Shown piece by piece: positions 44,187 to 52,464 of a stretch of 64,000 nt of DNA. Position numbers and translations under genes: made by a program. The notes beneath the pieces are model-generated. The model saw nothing but the letters and a program-made list of their open reading frames with translations, was not told the DNA's origin and made no database searches. Numbering within the stretch: position 1 is the stretch's first letter; each line of letters begins with the position of its first letter. The DNA lies in NCBI RefSeq assembly GCF_049977365.1, contig NZ_JBNGEN010000003.1:176450-240449 (forward strand). The letters are read 5' to 3'. Source of the stretch: Brachymonas sp049977365 (GTDB lineage Bacteria; Pseudomonadota; Gammaproteobacteria; Burkholderiales; Burkholderiaceae_C).

Positions 44187-45185
44187 TCAGCGGTCCGGCT
44201 GACGGGCAGGCGACATGGGCTGTCCGTTCCGGGACACGAGTTCCAGGCGGCCGTCGTCGTGCAGGTCGAGCACGTCGAAATCGCAGGCGAGGTGCAGGTG
44301 GCCGTGGTAGTGGGCCGTGGCTTCGTCACGCACGGGGGCAAGGCGTTCGGGCGGACCATCGAAGCGGGGGCTGAAGTGCGTCAGGATCAGGTTGGGCAGA
44401 CCGCAGTCTTCGGCGAAGCGGGCCACATCGGCCGCGCAGCTGTGCAGGTACTCGGGGCCCACGCGCTGGAGCACGGCTTCGGTGTAGGTGCTTTCATGCA
44501 CGAGGAGCTGGGCGCCGGCACAGGCCTCGGTGAGGAGGGTGGGCATGGCGTTGTCGCCTGCCACCACGGCGCACAGATGCCGCTCTTCGTGCAGGCACAC
44601 GGCGTCGGGCCGGATGCGCTGGCCCTGCCACTCCACTTCGCTGCCCTGCTGCAGGGCCTTCCACAGCGGGCCGCGGGGCAGGCCCAGGCGTCGCAGGGCC
44701 TCGCCGTCGAGCCGCGTCCGGTGCTGAATCTGTTCGATGCGGTAGGCGTGGCTGGGCACGCGATGGGCCAGCGGGTGGCGGGTGATGTGCAGGTCGTGGC
44801 GCGAGACCACGGTGTCGTGCGGCTCCACGGGGTGGACATGCAGCGGGTAGGGCAGGCAGAGGTCGCCGCAGCGTTCGGTGGCGGCCACCCAGTCCAGCAC
44901 GGCCTGGGGGGCGATCAGGGTGAGCGGCTCGGTGCGGTGGTGCATGGCGCAGCTCGACAGCAGCCCCGGCAGGCCGTAGCAGTGGTCGCCGTGGGCATGC
45001 GTGATGAGGATGGTGTGCAGGTCGTGCACCGACAGCGCAGAACGCAGGATCTGGTGCTGGGTGGCCTCGCCGCAGTCGACGAGCAGCCAGGATTTGCCCG
45101 GGCCGGTCTGGACGGCCAGCCCCGTGACGTTGCGCCGGCGCGTGGGAACACCGGCCGAGGTGCCGAGAAAGGTGAGCTGGAGCAT
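44187..45185 (-). CDS. rnz: Ribonuclease Z
   Basis: 332 residues, metallo-beta-lactamase fold. The zinc-binding HAHGDH is at 63-68, and the C-terminal histidine of the family follows in LTHFSPRF. Family-like segments include FLGTSAGVPTRRRN and VHESTYTE. It matures tRNA 3' ends or acts as a general RNase BN-type nuclease. The start at 45185 gives MLQLTFLGTSAG. Confidence 0.92.
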   Translation of the reverse strand: MLQLTFLGTSAGVPTRRRNVTGLAVQTGPGKSWLLVDCGEATQHQILRSALSVHDLHTILITHAHGDHCYGLPGLLSSCAMHHRTEPLTLIAPQAVLDWVAATERCGDLCLPYPLHVHPVEPHDTVVSRHDLHITRHPLAHRVPSHAYRIEQIQHRTRLDGEALRRLGLPRGPLWKALQQGSEVEWQGQRIRPDAVCLHEERHLCAVVAGDNAMPTLLTEACAGAQLLVHESTYTEAVLQRVGPEYLHSCAADVARFAEDCGLPNLILTHFSPRFDGPPERLAPVRDEATAHYHGHLHLACDFDVLDLHDDGRLELVSRNGQPMSPARQPDR

Positions 45186-45314
45186 GGAATGCAGGAAATG
45201 GACAGGACCGGGCGCCCGGACGGGAGCACCCGGCCATGGGCCCATGGGGCAAGCCTACCATTTTCCGCTGGATGCCTGCAGCCGGCAGGAGGGCGGCACG
45301 GCCATAATCACGCC

Positions 45315-46676
45315 ATGACCGATGATCGCACTCCCCCCCGTTCCCGCCTGGTGCTCAGGCGTTCCGCCGCGCCGCAGGCGGCCCCCGAGGCACCTGCGCC
45401 TTCCCGCGGCAAGCCCCCTGCCCGCCGTTCCGACGGATACCGGGGCGAAGCCCCGTCCGCACCGCGCCGCAATGTGTGGCGCAGCGAGGGCAGCGATGCG
45501 GCGGACCCCGCTGCCCGTCCTGCCGGCGGAGGACGTTCGCCAGAGGCGGGACGGGAGCAGGGACGCAGCTGGGGAGGCCCCGAGCGGGAGGGGCGCAGGG
45601 CGTTCGGTGGGGCGGGACGGGCCCGGGAGGAGGGCGCGCGAGGCCCACGCGAACGCGAGGGCGCACCGCGCCGAGGCCCTGGAGCCCGCCCGGAGTCCGC
45701 CGGACGCGGCTGGAATGACCGTCCGCCACAGGGGCGTTTCCCTGCACCGGGGCAGGACGCGCCGCCGCCCCGGCGCCGGGCACCGCTGGCACCGGCCGTG
45801 CCGGTGGCTGAGGGGCAGCATGCCACCCCGCACCGGGGCCGGGGAGCGCAGGCGCCCGGTGCGACGTCCGAGCGCACGCCCAGTCCGGTGGGAGGACATG
45901 CGCAGGGAGGCATCCGGCTCAACAAGCGCATGGCCGATCTGGGGCTGTGCTCGCGCCGCGAGGCCGATGACTGGATCGAGCGCGGCTGGGTGCTGGTGAA
46001 CGGCGAGCCGGGCCACATGGGGCAGCGGGTGTCGATGGAGGATGCGGTGACGGTGGACCGGGCCGCGCGCGGGCATCAGGCGCGGCAGGTGACGATCCTG
46101 CTGCACAAGCCGGTGGGCTACGTGAGCGGCCAGCCCGAGGACGGGCACCAGAGTGCTGCGACGCTGATCGGGCCGGCCAGCCACTGGCGGGAGGATCGCA
46201 GCCGGCAGCGGTTTGCGCCGGGCCAGCTCCATGGGCTGGCGCCTGCCGGGCGGCTCGACATCGATTCCACCGGGCTGCTCGTGCTCACGCAGGATGGCCG
46301 GGTGGCGCGCCAGATCATCGGCGAGGACAGCGACATCGACAAGGAATACCTGGTGCGCGTGACCTATGACGCCCGCGGGAACGGCGAGGTGGTGGAGCGC
46401 GATGTGCAGGCGGTCTTCCCGGAGGAGCGGCTGGCCCTGCTGCGCCATGGGCTGAGTCTGGATGGGCAGGTGCTCCTGCCTGCCGGGGTGGAGTGGCAGA
46501 ACCCCGAGCAGCTGCGCTTTGTGCTGCGCGAGGGGCGCAAGCGCCAGATCCGCCGCATGTGCGAGGCTGTGGGGCTGCGGGTGGTGGGGCTCAAGCGCAT
46601 CCGCATCGGGCGGGTGCTGCTGGGCCAGCTGCCGCAGGGGCAGTGGCGCTATCTGGGGCCGGACGAGGGGTTCTGA
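45315..46676 (+). CDS. rRNA pseudouridine synthase, RsuA/RluF family, with a long disordered N-terminus
   Basis: 453 residues. Residues 1-200 are Arg/Gly/Pro/Ala-rich and look disordered and RNA-binding. An S4 domain (about 202-260, RLNKRMADLGLCSRREADDW) and the synthase domain follow; the catalytic Asp315 is in PAGRLDIDSTGLLVL. The sequence best resembles RluF (23S rRNA position 2604), but RluB or RsuA-like specificity cannot be excluded. Convergent with the DUF2249 gene. Confidence 0.88.
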   Translation: MTDDRTPPRSRLVLRRSAAPQAAPEAPAPSRGKPPARRSDGYRGEAPSAPRRNVWRSEGSDAADPAARPAGGGRSPEAGREQGRSWGGPEREGRRAFGGAGRAREEGARGPREREGAPRRGPGARPESAGRGWNDRPPQGRFPAPGQDAPPPRRRAPLAPAVPVAEGQHATPHRGRGAQAPGATSERTPSPVGGHAQGGIRLNKRMADLGLCSRREADDWIERGWVLVNGEPGHMGQRVSMEDAVTVDRAARGHQARQVTILLHKPVGYVSGQPEDGHQSAATLIGPASHWREDRSRQRFAPGQLHGLAPAGRLDIDSTGLLVLTQDGRVARQIIGEDSDIDKEYLVRVTYDARGNGEVVERDVQAVFPEERLALLRHGLSLDGQVLLPAGVEWQNPEQLRFVLREGRKRQIRRMCEAVGLRVVGLKRIRIGRVLLGQLPQGQWRYLGPDEGF

Positions 46677-46686
46677 CCGGACGGGG

Positions 46687-46749
46687 CCTGACCGGAGGGC
46701 GTGTGCGGCAGCAGGGCGGCTGCCGCGGCCGCACCCGGCTCCGGTCAGG
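46687..46749. terminator. Nested hairpin between two convergent genes
   Basis: An outer 11-bp stem (46687-46697 with 46739-46749, cctgaccggag / ctccggtcagg) encloses an 8-bp inner hairpin (gcggcagc / gctgccgc). No T tract, so it may act by structure alone in both directions. Confidence 0.55.
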
Positions 46750-46760
46750 GGCAGGAAGGG

Positions 46761-47045
46761 TCAGTCGGCCAGCACCTCGAAGTCGATCACCACGCCTGCC
46801 GGGCTGCGGTCACGGTAGGTGACGTGGACGCGCTCGCCGTAATGGGCTCCGATCTGCTGCAGCAGCGGCAGGGGATCGTGGTCGTTGACGAAGCGCATGG
46901 TTTCGCCGGGGTGCAGGGCATCAAGTGCCCCGAAGATGGCGGCATGGCGGAAGCGCTTGGCGATGCCGCGGGCATCGAAGGGGTAGATGCTGTCGGGACG
47001 GGTGTGGTCGTGGGCGTGGGCGGGCTGCACGGGAATCGAGATCAT
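46761..47045 (-). CDS. DUF2249 domain protein
   Basis: 94 residues, one DUF2249 domain (FDARGIAKRFRHAAIFGALDAL ... here FDARGIAKRFRHAAIF and HPGETMRFVNDHDPLPLL). Small TusA-like domains of this family are common near nitric-oxide, nitrite and hemerythrin genes; their biochemical role is not settled. Expressed from a promoter with an FNR/DNR-like box centred at -41.5, with -10 AATACT. The start at 47045 gives MISIPVQPAH. Confidence 0.85.
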   Translation of the reverse strand: MISIPVQPAHAHDHTRPDSIYPFDARGIAKRFRHAAIFGALDALHPGETMRFVNDHDPLPLLQQIGAHYGERVHVTYRDRSPAGVVIDFEVLAD

Positions 47046-47083
47046 GGGAAATGTCCTGTGATGACTGTCGGAAGGAAGGCCGC

Positions 47084-47125
47084 AGTATTCCGTGCCGGCG
47101 CGCTTCTGCCATTGATTGCCGGCAA
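47084..47125 (-). promoter_or_regulatory. FNR/DNR-type class II promoter of the DUF2249 gene
   Basis: The box TTGCCGGCAATCAA on the minus strand (plus strand TTGATTGCCGGCAA, 47112-47125) matches TTGAT-N4-xxCAA with one perfect half. The -10 element AATACT lies at 47084-47089. With the box centre at -41.5 the start would be near 47077. The same box and the same AATACTGCG occur upstream of ubiU. Confidence 0.65.
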
Positions 47126-47127
47126 GT

Positions 47128-48198
47128 TCAGGCGTTGAGCTCGGCAGCCAGCGTGGCCACCAGCTCGGCCGCCGGCAGGACGCGGGTGCGTGCGACGCCC
47201 GTGCCGGCCCAGCAGGCCGCGTGTGCACCGACGCCCTGCCGCTGCGCGGCGGCATGCAGCTGCTTGGCGGCATCGTAGGCGATGGGGTAGTCGGGTGGAG
47301 GTGGGCTGCCGGGGGCTTCGCACCAGGTCATGAAGCGGTTGGCGATGCCGCGGGCGGGGCGTCCCGAGAACACGGAGGTGAGCCGGGTGTCGCTGCCCCG
47401 CGCGTGCAGCAGGGCCGTGCGGTAGCTGTCGGACGCGGCCGATTCCGGGCAGGCGATGAAGGCGGTGCCGAGCTGCGCAGCCACGGCGCCAAGGGCCAGC
47501 ATGGCGCGGATGTCCTGCCCCCGCATGAGTCCCCCGGCTGCCACGATGGGCAGCGCGGTGTGCCCGACCAGGTCGCGCACCAGATCGGCGGTGGGCAGGC
47601 ACGCATCGGGGCCCGCCGGGTCGAACAGGCCTCGGTGACCGCCTGCCTCGATGCCCTGGGCCACGAGGGCGTCCACGCCGGCCTCGGCGATGCGGTCGGC
47701 CTCCTGCACGCTGGTGGCGGTGGCCAGGGTGTACATGCCGGCGGCGCGCAGGGCCTGTACCCAGTCGCGCGGCGGCAGCCCGAAGTGGAAGCTCACGGCG
47801 GCGGGGCGCAGTTCGAGCAGCAGGGCGAGCATGGCCTCGTCCTCGACGAAGCTGCGGTAGATCTCGTGCAGCGCAGCAGGCGGGGAGGCCTGCACTTCGG
47901 CAAACAGGGGCGCGAGGTGGGCCAGCCATGCGGCCTCGCGTGCGGGGTCGTGTCGGGCGGGAGCGTGGCAGAACAGGTTGACGGCAAAGGGGCGGTCGGT
48001 CAGGGCACGGGTATCGAGGATGGCCTGCCGGGCCTGTGCGACGGTGCTGGCCCCGAGCCCCAGCGAGCCGAGGGCTCCGGCCCGGGATACGGCGGCGGCC
48101 AGGTGCGGCGTGCTCACCCCGGCCATGGGGGCCTGGATCAGCAGAATGCTCAGCCCGAGGCGCTCGGACAGTGAAGAAGAGGGGGTAGGCATGGGCAT
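47128..48198 (-). CDS. Nitronate monooxygenase (2-nitropropane dioxygenase family)
   Basis: 356 residues, a TIM-barrel flavoprotein. FMN-binding and family segments are visible: IQAPMAGVSTPHLAAAVSRAGALG (given in two parts: IQAPMAGVSTP, AVSRAGALGSLG), AQGIEAGGHRG and IVAAGGLMRG. Oxidises nitronates such as propionate-3-nitronate. The start at 48198 gives MPMPTPSSS. It lies between ubiD (194 bases upstream) and the DUF2249 promoter, on the same strand. Confidence 0.88.
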   Translation of the reverse strand: MPMPTPSSSLSERLGLSILLIQAPMAGVSTPHLAAAVSRAGALGSLGLGASTVAQARQAILDTRALTDRPFAVNLFCHAPARHDPAREAAWLAHLAPLFAEVQASPPAALHEIYRSFVEDEAMLALLLELRPAAVSFHFGLPPRDWVQALRAAGMYTLATATSVQEADRIAEAGVDALVAQGIEAGGHRGLFDPAGPDACLPTADLVRDLVGHTALPIVAAGGLMRGQDIRAMLALGAVAAQLGTAFIACPESAASDSYRTALLHARGSDTRLTSVFSGRPARGIANRFMTWCEAPGSPPPPDYPIAYDAAKQLHAAAQRQGVGAHAACWAGTGVARTRVLPAAELVATLAAELNA

Positions 48199-48291
48199 GG
48201 CTTCCGGACAGAGGGCAGACAGGAGGAGAGGGCACGCACGGGCTCCGGTGTGGGGCGCACAGGGGAAGGGCAGGTGCGCGCGTCGTGCACC

Positions 48292-48312
48292 GTGCGGCGT
48301 GCGGCGTGCGGC
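48292..48312. repeat. Three tandem 7-bp repeats upstream of the nitronate monooxygenase gene
   Basis: gtgcggc occurs three times in a row. It lies in the non-coding gap between ubiD and the monooxygenase gene. No function is evident. Confidence 0.8.
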
Positions 48313-48392
48313 GTGAGACAAGCATACGGCATGCCCCGAGCCCTGCCGCAGGGGGCGGTGCGGGCGGAAGCGCAGGGGGCGCGGGCGGAGGT

Positions 48393-49898
48393 TCACCCGC
48401 CGTGCGGGGGGCGGGTGGGGTGGATCAGGCTGTCGAGCACGGGCTGCACGCGCTGGAGCACGTCGGCGGGCATGGTGATGGGGCGGCCCCATTCGCGGGT
48501 GGTTTCACCGGGCCATTTGTGGGTGGCGTCGAGTCCCATCTTGCTGCCGAGGCCGCTCACCGGGGAGGCGAAGTCGAGGTAGTCGATGGGGGTGTGCTCC
48601 ACCATCAGCGTGTCGCGGGCCGGATCGCAGCGCGTGGTCATGGCCCAGATCACGTCGGGCCAGTGGCGCACGTCGATGTCGTCGTCCACCACGATGATGA
48701 ACTTGGTGTACATGAACTGGCGCAGGTGGCTCCAGACCCCCATCATCACACGCCGGGCATGGCCGGGATAGGCCTTGCGGATCTGCACCACCGCCATGCG
48801 GTAGCTGCAGCCTTCGGGCGGGAGGTAGAAGTCGGTGATCTCCGGGAACTGCCGCTGCAGCAGCGGAATGAACAGCTCGTTGAGCACCTGCGCCAGCATG
48901 GCCGGCTCGTCCGGGGGGCGGCCGGTGTAGGTGCTGTGGTAGACCGGTGCGTGGCGGTGGGTGATGCGCTCGACCGTGAACACGGGAAATTCGGCCTGTT
49001 CGTTGTAGTAGCCGGTGTGGTCGCCGTAGGGGCCTTCCAGGGCATGGGCATAGCCGCTGGGGTGGTGGGGGTCGGGGTGGATGTGGCCTTCGAGCACGAT
49101 TTCGGCGTGGGCCGGCACCTGCAGGGGCAGGGTCATGGCCTGTGCCACCTGGGTGCGGCCTCCGCGCAGCAGGCCTGCGAACTGGTATTCCGAGAGGCTG
49201 TCCGGCACGGGCACCACGGCGCCCAGCAGGGTGGCGGGGTCGGCCCCGAGTGCCACGGCCACGGGGAACGGCTGCCCCGGCTGGTGCAGGGCGTGGTCGC
49301 GGAAGTCCAGCGCGCCCCCACGGTGCGGCAGCCAGCGCATGATGAGCTGGTGGCGATTGAGCACCTGCTGGCGGTAGATGCCGAGGTTCTGGCGCGGCTT
49401 GTGCGGGCCGCGCGTGATGGTGAGGCCCCAGGTGATGAGCGGGGCCACGTCGCCGGGCCAGCAGTGCTGGATGGGCAGGCGGGTCAGGTCGACGGCGTCC
49501 CCGTCGAGCACTTCCTGCTGGCATGGCGGCTGGCCGATGGTGCGGGGCGCCATGTGCCACAGCGACCGGAGCATGTGCCCCATGCCGGCCACGTCGCGCA
49601 GGCGCTGGGGGGCGGAGGGCTCCCGCAGGTTGCCCAGGAGCTCGCCGAGCTGGCGCACTTCCTGCAGGCTGTGCACGCCCATGGCGTGCATGATGCGCTG
49701 CGGCGTGCCGAACAGGTTGGCCAGCACCGGGATGTCATGCCCCGTCGGATGGGTGAACAGCAGGGCAGGCCCGGCGTGGCGCAGGACCTGGTCGCACACG
49801 GCGGTCATGTCGAGGTGCGTCGAGACGGGCTGGTCCACGCGGCGCAGCGCACCGTCGTGTTCGAGCTGGGCCATGAAGTCGCGCAGGTCGTGGTACAT
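48393..49898 (-). CDS. ubiD: UbiD-family decarboxylase (3-octaprenyl-4-hydroxybenzoate carboxy-lyase)
   Basis: 501 residues. Prenylated-FMN-dependent decarboxylase of ubiquinone synthesis. The conserved MYHDLRDFM start, the SLSEYQFAGLLRG and EGPYGDHTGYYNE motifs (catalytic Glu region) and FIIVVDDDIDVRHWPDV are present. Last gene of the ubiU-ubiV-ubiT-DGC-ubiX-ubiD run, 10 bases after ubiX, whose product supplies its cofactor. Confidence 0.96.
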   Translation of the reverse strand: MYHDLRDFMAQLEHDGALRRVDQPVSTHLDMTAVCDQVLRHAGPALLFTHPTGHDIPVLANLFGTPQRIMHAMGVHSLQEVRQLGELLGNLREPSAPQRLRDVAGMGHMLRSLWHMAPRTIGQPPCQQEVLDGDAVDLTRLPIQHCWPGDVAPLITWGLTITRGPHKPRQNLGIYRQQVLNRHQLIMRWLPHRGGALDFRDHALHQPGQPFPVAVALGADPATLLGAVVPVPDSLSEYQFAGLLRGGRTQVAQAMTLPLQVPAHAEIVLEGHIHPDPHHPSGYAHALEGPYGDHTGYYNEQAEFPVFTVERITHRHAPVYHSTYTGRPPDEPAMLAQVLNELFIPLLQRQFPEITDFYLPPEGCSYRMAVVQIRKAYPGHARRVMMGVWSHLRQFMYTKFIIVVDDDIDVRHWPDVIWAMTTRCDPARDTLMVEHTPIDYLDFASPVSGLGSKMGLDATHKWPGETTREWGRPITMPADVLQRVQPVLDSLIHPTRPPHGG

Positions 49899-49908
49899 GG
49901 CAGCAGGC

Positions 49909-50565
49909 TCAGGCGGTGGGGGTGCACCGCAGGGATGCGGGAATGGGAGGCGGCACCGGGGCTGGCTCCGGGAGGGGGGCAGCGGCGTGGAGCCCCTCCC
50001 ACTGCGGGGAGAGCGTCTGGGGCAGATCGAGCAGGTCGAGGAGGCGCGCGACCGTGTGGCGGGCCATGTCTTCCATGGTGCGCGGGTGCTGGTAGAAGGC
50101 GGGCACCGGCGGGTAGATGATGGCGCCCATCTCGGTCAGGGTGGTCATGTTGCGCAGGTGGGCGAGATTCAGCGGGGCTTCGCGGGCCACCAGAATCAGG
50201 CGCCGCCGCTCCTTGAGCATCACGTCGGCGGCGCGGGTGAGCAGGGTGTCGCCCAGCCCGTGCGCCAGGGCCGCGAGCGTGCGCATGGCACAGGGCACCA
50301 CCACCATGGCCTGGCAGCGGAAGGAGCCGCTCGCCAGCGGCGCACCCAGGTCGCCCACCGGGTGCTGGCGGTGCACCAGCGGCAGCAGGTCGGCGGGGGT
50401 GAGCTGCATTTCGTGCTGCAGGGTGAGGCTTCCGGCCTGGCTGATGACGAGGTGTGTCTCCACGTCGGGGAGGGCGTGCAGCGCCTGCAGCAGGCGCACG
50501 GCGAGCAGGGCACCGCTGGCGCCGGAGAGGCCGACCACGATGCGGCGCGGGGAGGGGGCGCTCAT
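49909..50565 (-). CDS. ubiX: Flavin prenyltransferase UbiX
   Basis: 218 residues. Makes prenylated FMN for UbiD. The FMN-binding GLSGASGALLAVRLL start, the VVPCAMRTLAALAHG and REAPLNLAHLRNM segments are typical. The C-terminus carries a Pro-rich tail of about 25 residues beyond the usual length. Overlaps the upstream DGC gene by 4 bases (ATGA). Confidence 0.96.
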   Translation of the reverse strand: MSAPSPRRIVVGLSGASGALLAVRLLQALHALPDVETHLVISQAGSLTLQHEMQLTPADLLPLVHRQHPVGDLGAPLASGSFRCQAMVVVPCAMRTLAALAHGLGDTLLTRAADVMLKERRRLILVAREAPLNLAHLRNMTTLTEMGAIIYPPVPAFYQHPRTMEDMARHTVARLLDLLDLPQTLSPQWEGLHAAAPLPEPAPVPPPIPASLRCTPTA

Positions 50566-50939
50566 GGGGCAGGCTGTGGCGGCGTGGCCAGTGCGGCGAC
50601 GAGGTGCGCCAGAACGGAAGCGGCCTGGTCGGGGTCGAAGTCCTGCTGCAGCTTCTTCTTCACGCCGTGCGTGTGCAGCAGGACGTGGTGTGCCGGGACC
50701 AGACCGTGCCGCTGCAGGGTGTGGCGCACGCATTCCAGCGGGCAGCCGTCGAGCGCGATGAGGGGCCGGCCCGAGCAGGCCGTGCGGACCAGCGAGGGCA
50801 CGTCGCCCCCCACTCCGGCGATGCACGACATCTCGGCGATGCCCTGCCGGTCCAGCTGCAGGGCGAGGTGATTGGCCATCTGGGCTGCGCTGGAGCAGCC
50901 GGAACAGGAGTAGACGAGCGGGAGGTGCTGGCGGGCCAT
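50562..50939 (-). CDS. DGC-domain protein (putative zinc-binding) within the ubiquinone cluster
   Basis: 125 residues from the ATG at 50939. CSGCSSAAQMANHLA near the N-terminus, the central ALDGCPLECVRHTL (the DGC motif) and a further Cys in SCIAGVGGD match the small DGC/putative zinc-binding family (Pfam DGC). Its function is unknown. It lies 22 bases after ubiT and overlaps ubiX by 4 bases, so it is expressed as part of the anaerobic ubiquinone operon. A longer start at 50957 is less likely. Confidence 0.85.
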   Translation of the reverse strand: MARQHLPLVYSCSGCSSAAQMANHLALQLDRQGIAEMSCIAGVGGDVPSLVRTACSGRPLIALDGCPLECVRHTLQRHGLVPAHHVLLHTHGVKKKLQQDFDPDQAASVLAHLVAALATPPQPAP

Positions 50940-50961
50940 GGCGGGAGCGTCCGGCAAAGGG

Positions 50962-51459
50962 CTAGTGGGAGAACAGGCGGTTGCGCAGCCGCTGGAGGGC
51001 GGCGCCCAGCGGGGCGGGCAGTGGCAGCCGGGCCGGGTCGAACACGGGCAGCTCCAGGGCGTCGAGGGTGTTCTTGACCATCAGGCCCAGTTCGGTGTCG
51101 CCTTCCATGGCGAGCCGGCGATGGAAGAACAGGGTGTCGGGGTCCTGCGTGCGGCGGGCCAGTGCCACGTAGTCGCTGGCATGGGCACGGATGGTCAGCG
51201 CAGGGGCGGTGTGGCGGGGGCTGGCGGGCACGAAGCGGGTGCCCTGCCAGCTGAAATCGAAGGCGATGCCGGCATCCTTGACCTCCAGCCGCAGCGGGCG
51301 GCCCTGCAGGGCCTCGCGCACGTCATCGGGCAGCTGGGGAGCGAGTGCCGCATTGAGTGCAGCGCAGAACAGCGTCGCACCCGGCCAGTGCGGCAGGTGC
51401 CGCAGCACAGCCCCCACGGGAGCAGGAAGCACGAAGGAGTCGGGAAGGAGTGGGGACAT
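50962..51459 (-). CDS. ubiT: SCP2-domain ubiquinone biosynthesis protein UbiT
   Basis: 165 residues, an SCP2 sterol-carrier-like domain (about 30-140, with TELGLMVKNTLDALELP near the end). UbiT binds ubiquinone precursors and is required for ubiquinone synthesis without oxygen. Identification rests on domain type plus position directly after ubiU-ubiV. Follows ubiV by 45 bases. Confidence 0.9.
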   Translation of the reverse strand: MSPLLPDSFVLPAPVGAVLRHLPHWPGATLFCAALNAALAPQLPDDVREALQGRPLRLEVKDAGIAFDFSWQGTRFVPASPRHTAPALTIRAHASDYVALARRTQDPDTLFFHRRLAMEGDTELGLMVKNTLDALELPVFDPARLPLPAPLGAALQRLRNRLFSH

Positions 51460-51504
51460 GATCGGAGCGTAAAAAACGGCAGGGGCAAAGGGAGCAGGGA
51501 AAGG

Positions 51505-52464
51505 TCAGGCCGATTCCGGCACCAGCTCCATGCCGGGGCGGCCATGCCAGTAGCCGTTGCAGGGCTGGTCGGGCAGCAGGGGCGTCATGCGGGCGTGGGC
51601 CTCGGCGGGTGACAGGTGGCCGTCGATTGCCTCGCGCCACAGGGACACGAGTTCCGTCATGTGGTGCGACTGCGGACTCAGCCGCAGCACGTCCACCCCC
51701 AGGGCCTGCAGGGCGGGGAGCTCCTGCACCAGATTGCAGACGCGGGCAGACTGGGTCTGGATGCCGTTGAGGGTGAGAAAGGCCTCGCCCTCGCGGGTCT
51801 GCAGCAGCAGGCCGTCGGGGTGCTCGATGCAGCGGAATCGGCAGTCGTCCTTGGGCAGGTTGTGGTGCCGTGCAGTGAAGCAGCGCGCCGAGAAGGCCAG
51901 CGGCATGCGGCCGAGCGCGAACACCTCGGTCTGCAGCCCGGCGGGGCGCTGCAGCAGCAGGGATTGCAGCTCGGAGCGGGCCATTTCGAGGGGCGGCACC
52001 CAGCGCATGGCACCCAGGTCGGCCATCCACTGCAGCGCGGGCGGGTTGTAGAGGTTGAGATGCGGCCCGGCCACGAACGGGCGCTGCCCGAGCGAGGCCG
52101 CCCGCACGGCGCCCATGTCGTTGGCCTCCATCAGGAGCTCGTGCCGTTCGGCGATGCGGTGCACAGTGGCTGCATCGCTGCCGGACTCGATCAGCACCTG
52201 GGTGGAGAGCACCACCTGCTTGCCGGCTTCGCGCAGCTGCGCGGCCACTTCGAGCCAGTCAGCGAGGCGCAGCTCGTGGCGGCGCGAGCACACGGTTTCG
52301 CCCAGGTGGACGATGTCCACCGGCGTGTCGGCCATGCGCCGGTAGAACGCGAACACGGTCTCGCGCGGCCAGTAGTAGAGCAGGGGGCCCAGCGACAGCT
52401 GCATGCGGCCGGGCTGGCGCACGTCCTGCGGGGAGGGGGTGGCGTCTGTCGTCATGGCGGTCAT
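51505..52464 (-). CDS. ubiV: Oxygen-independent ubiquinone hydroxylation protein UbiV
   Basis: 319 residues, U32-peptidase-like barrel. Four cysteines expected to hold a [4Fe-4S] cluster are present: Cys59, Cys195, Cys208 and Cys212, with spacing close to E. coli UbiV (39, 176, 193, 197). UbiU and UbiV form a heterodimer that hydroxylates the quinone ring with prephenate as oxygen donor. The ATG at 52464 overlaps the ubiU stop by 4 bases; 52455 is an alternative. Confidence 0.94.
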   Translation of the reverse strand: MTAMTTDATPSPQDVRQPGRMQLSLGPLLYYWPRETVFAFYRRMADTPVDIVHLGETVCSRRHELRLADWLEVAAQLREAGKQVVLSTQVLIESGSDAATVHRIAERHELLMEANDMGAVRAASLGQRPFVAGPHLNLYNPPALQWMADLGAMRWVPPLEMARSELQSLLLQRPAGLQTEVFALGRMPLAFSARCFTARHHNLPKDDCRFRCIEHPDGLLLQTREGEAFLTLNGIQTQSARVCNLVQELPALQALGVDVLRLSPQSHHMTELVSLWREAIDGHLSPAEAHARMTPLLPDQPCNGYWHGRPGMELVPESA

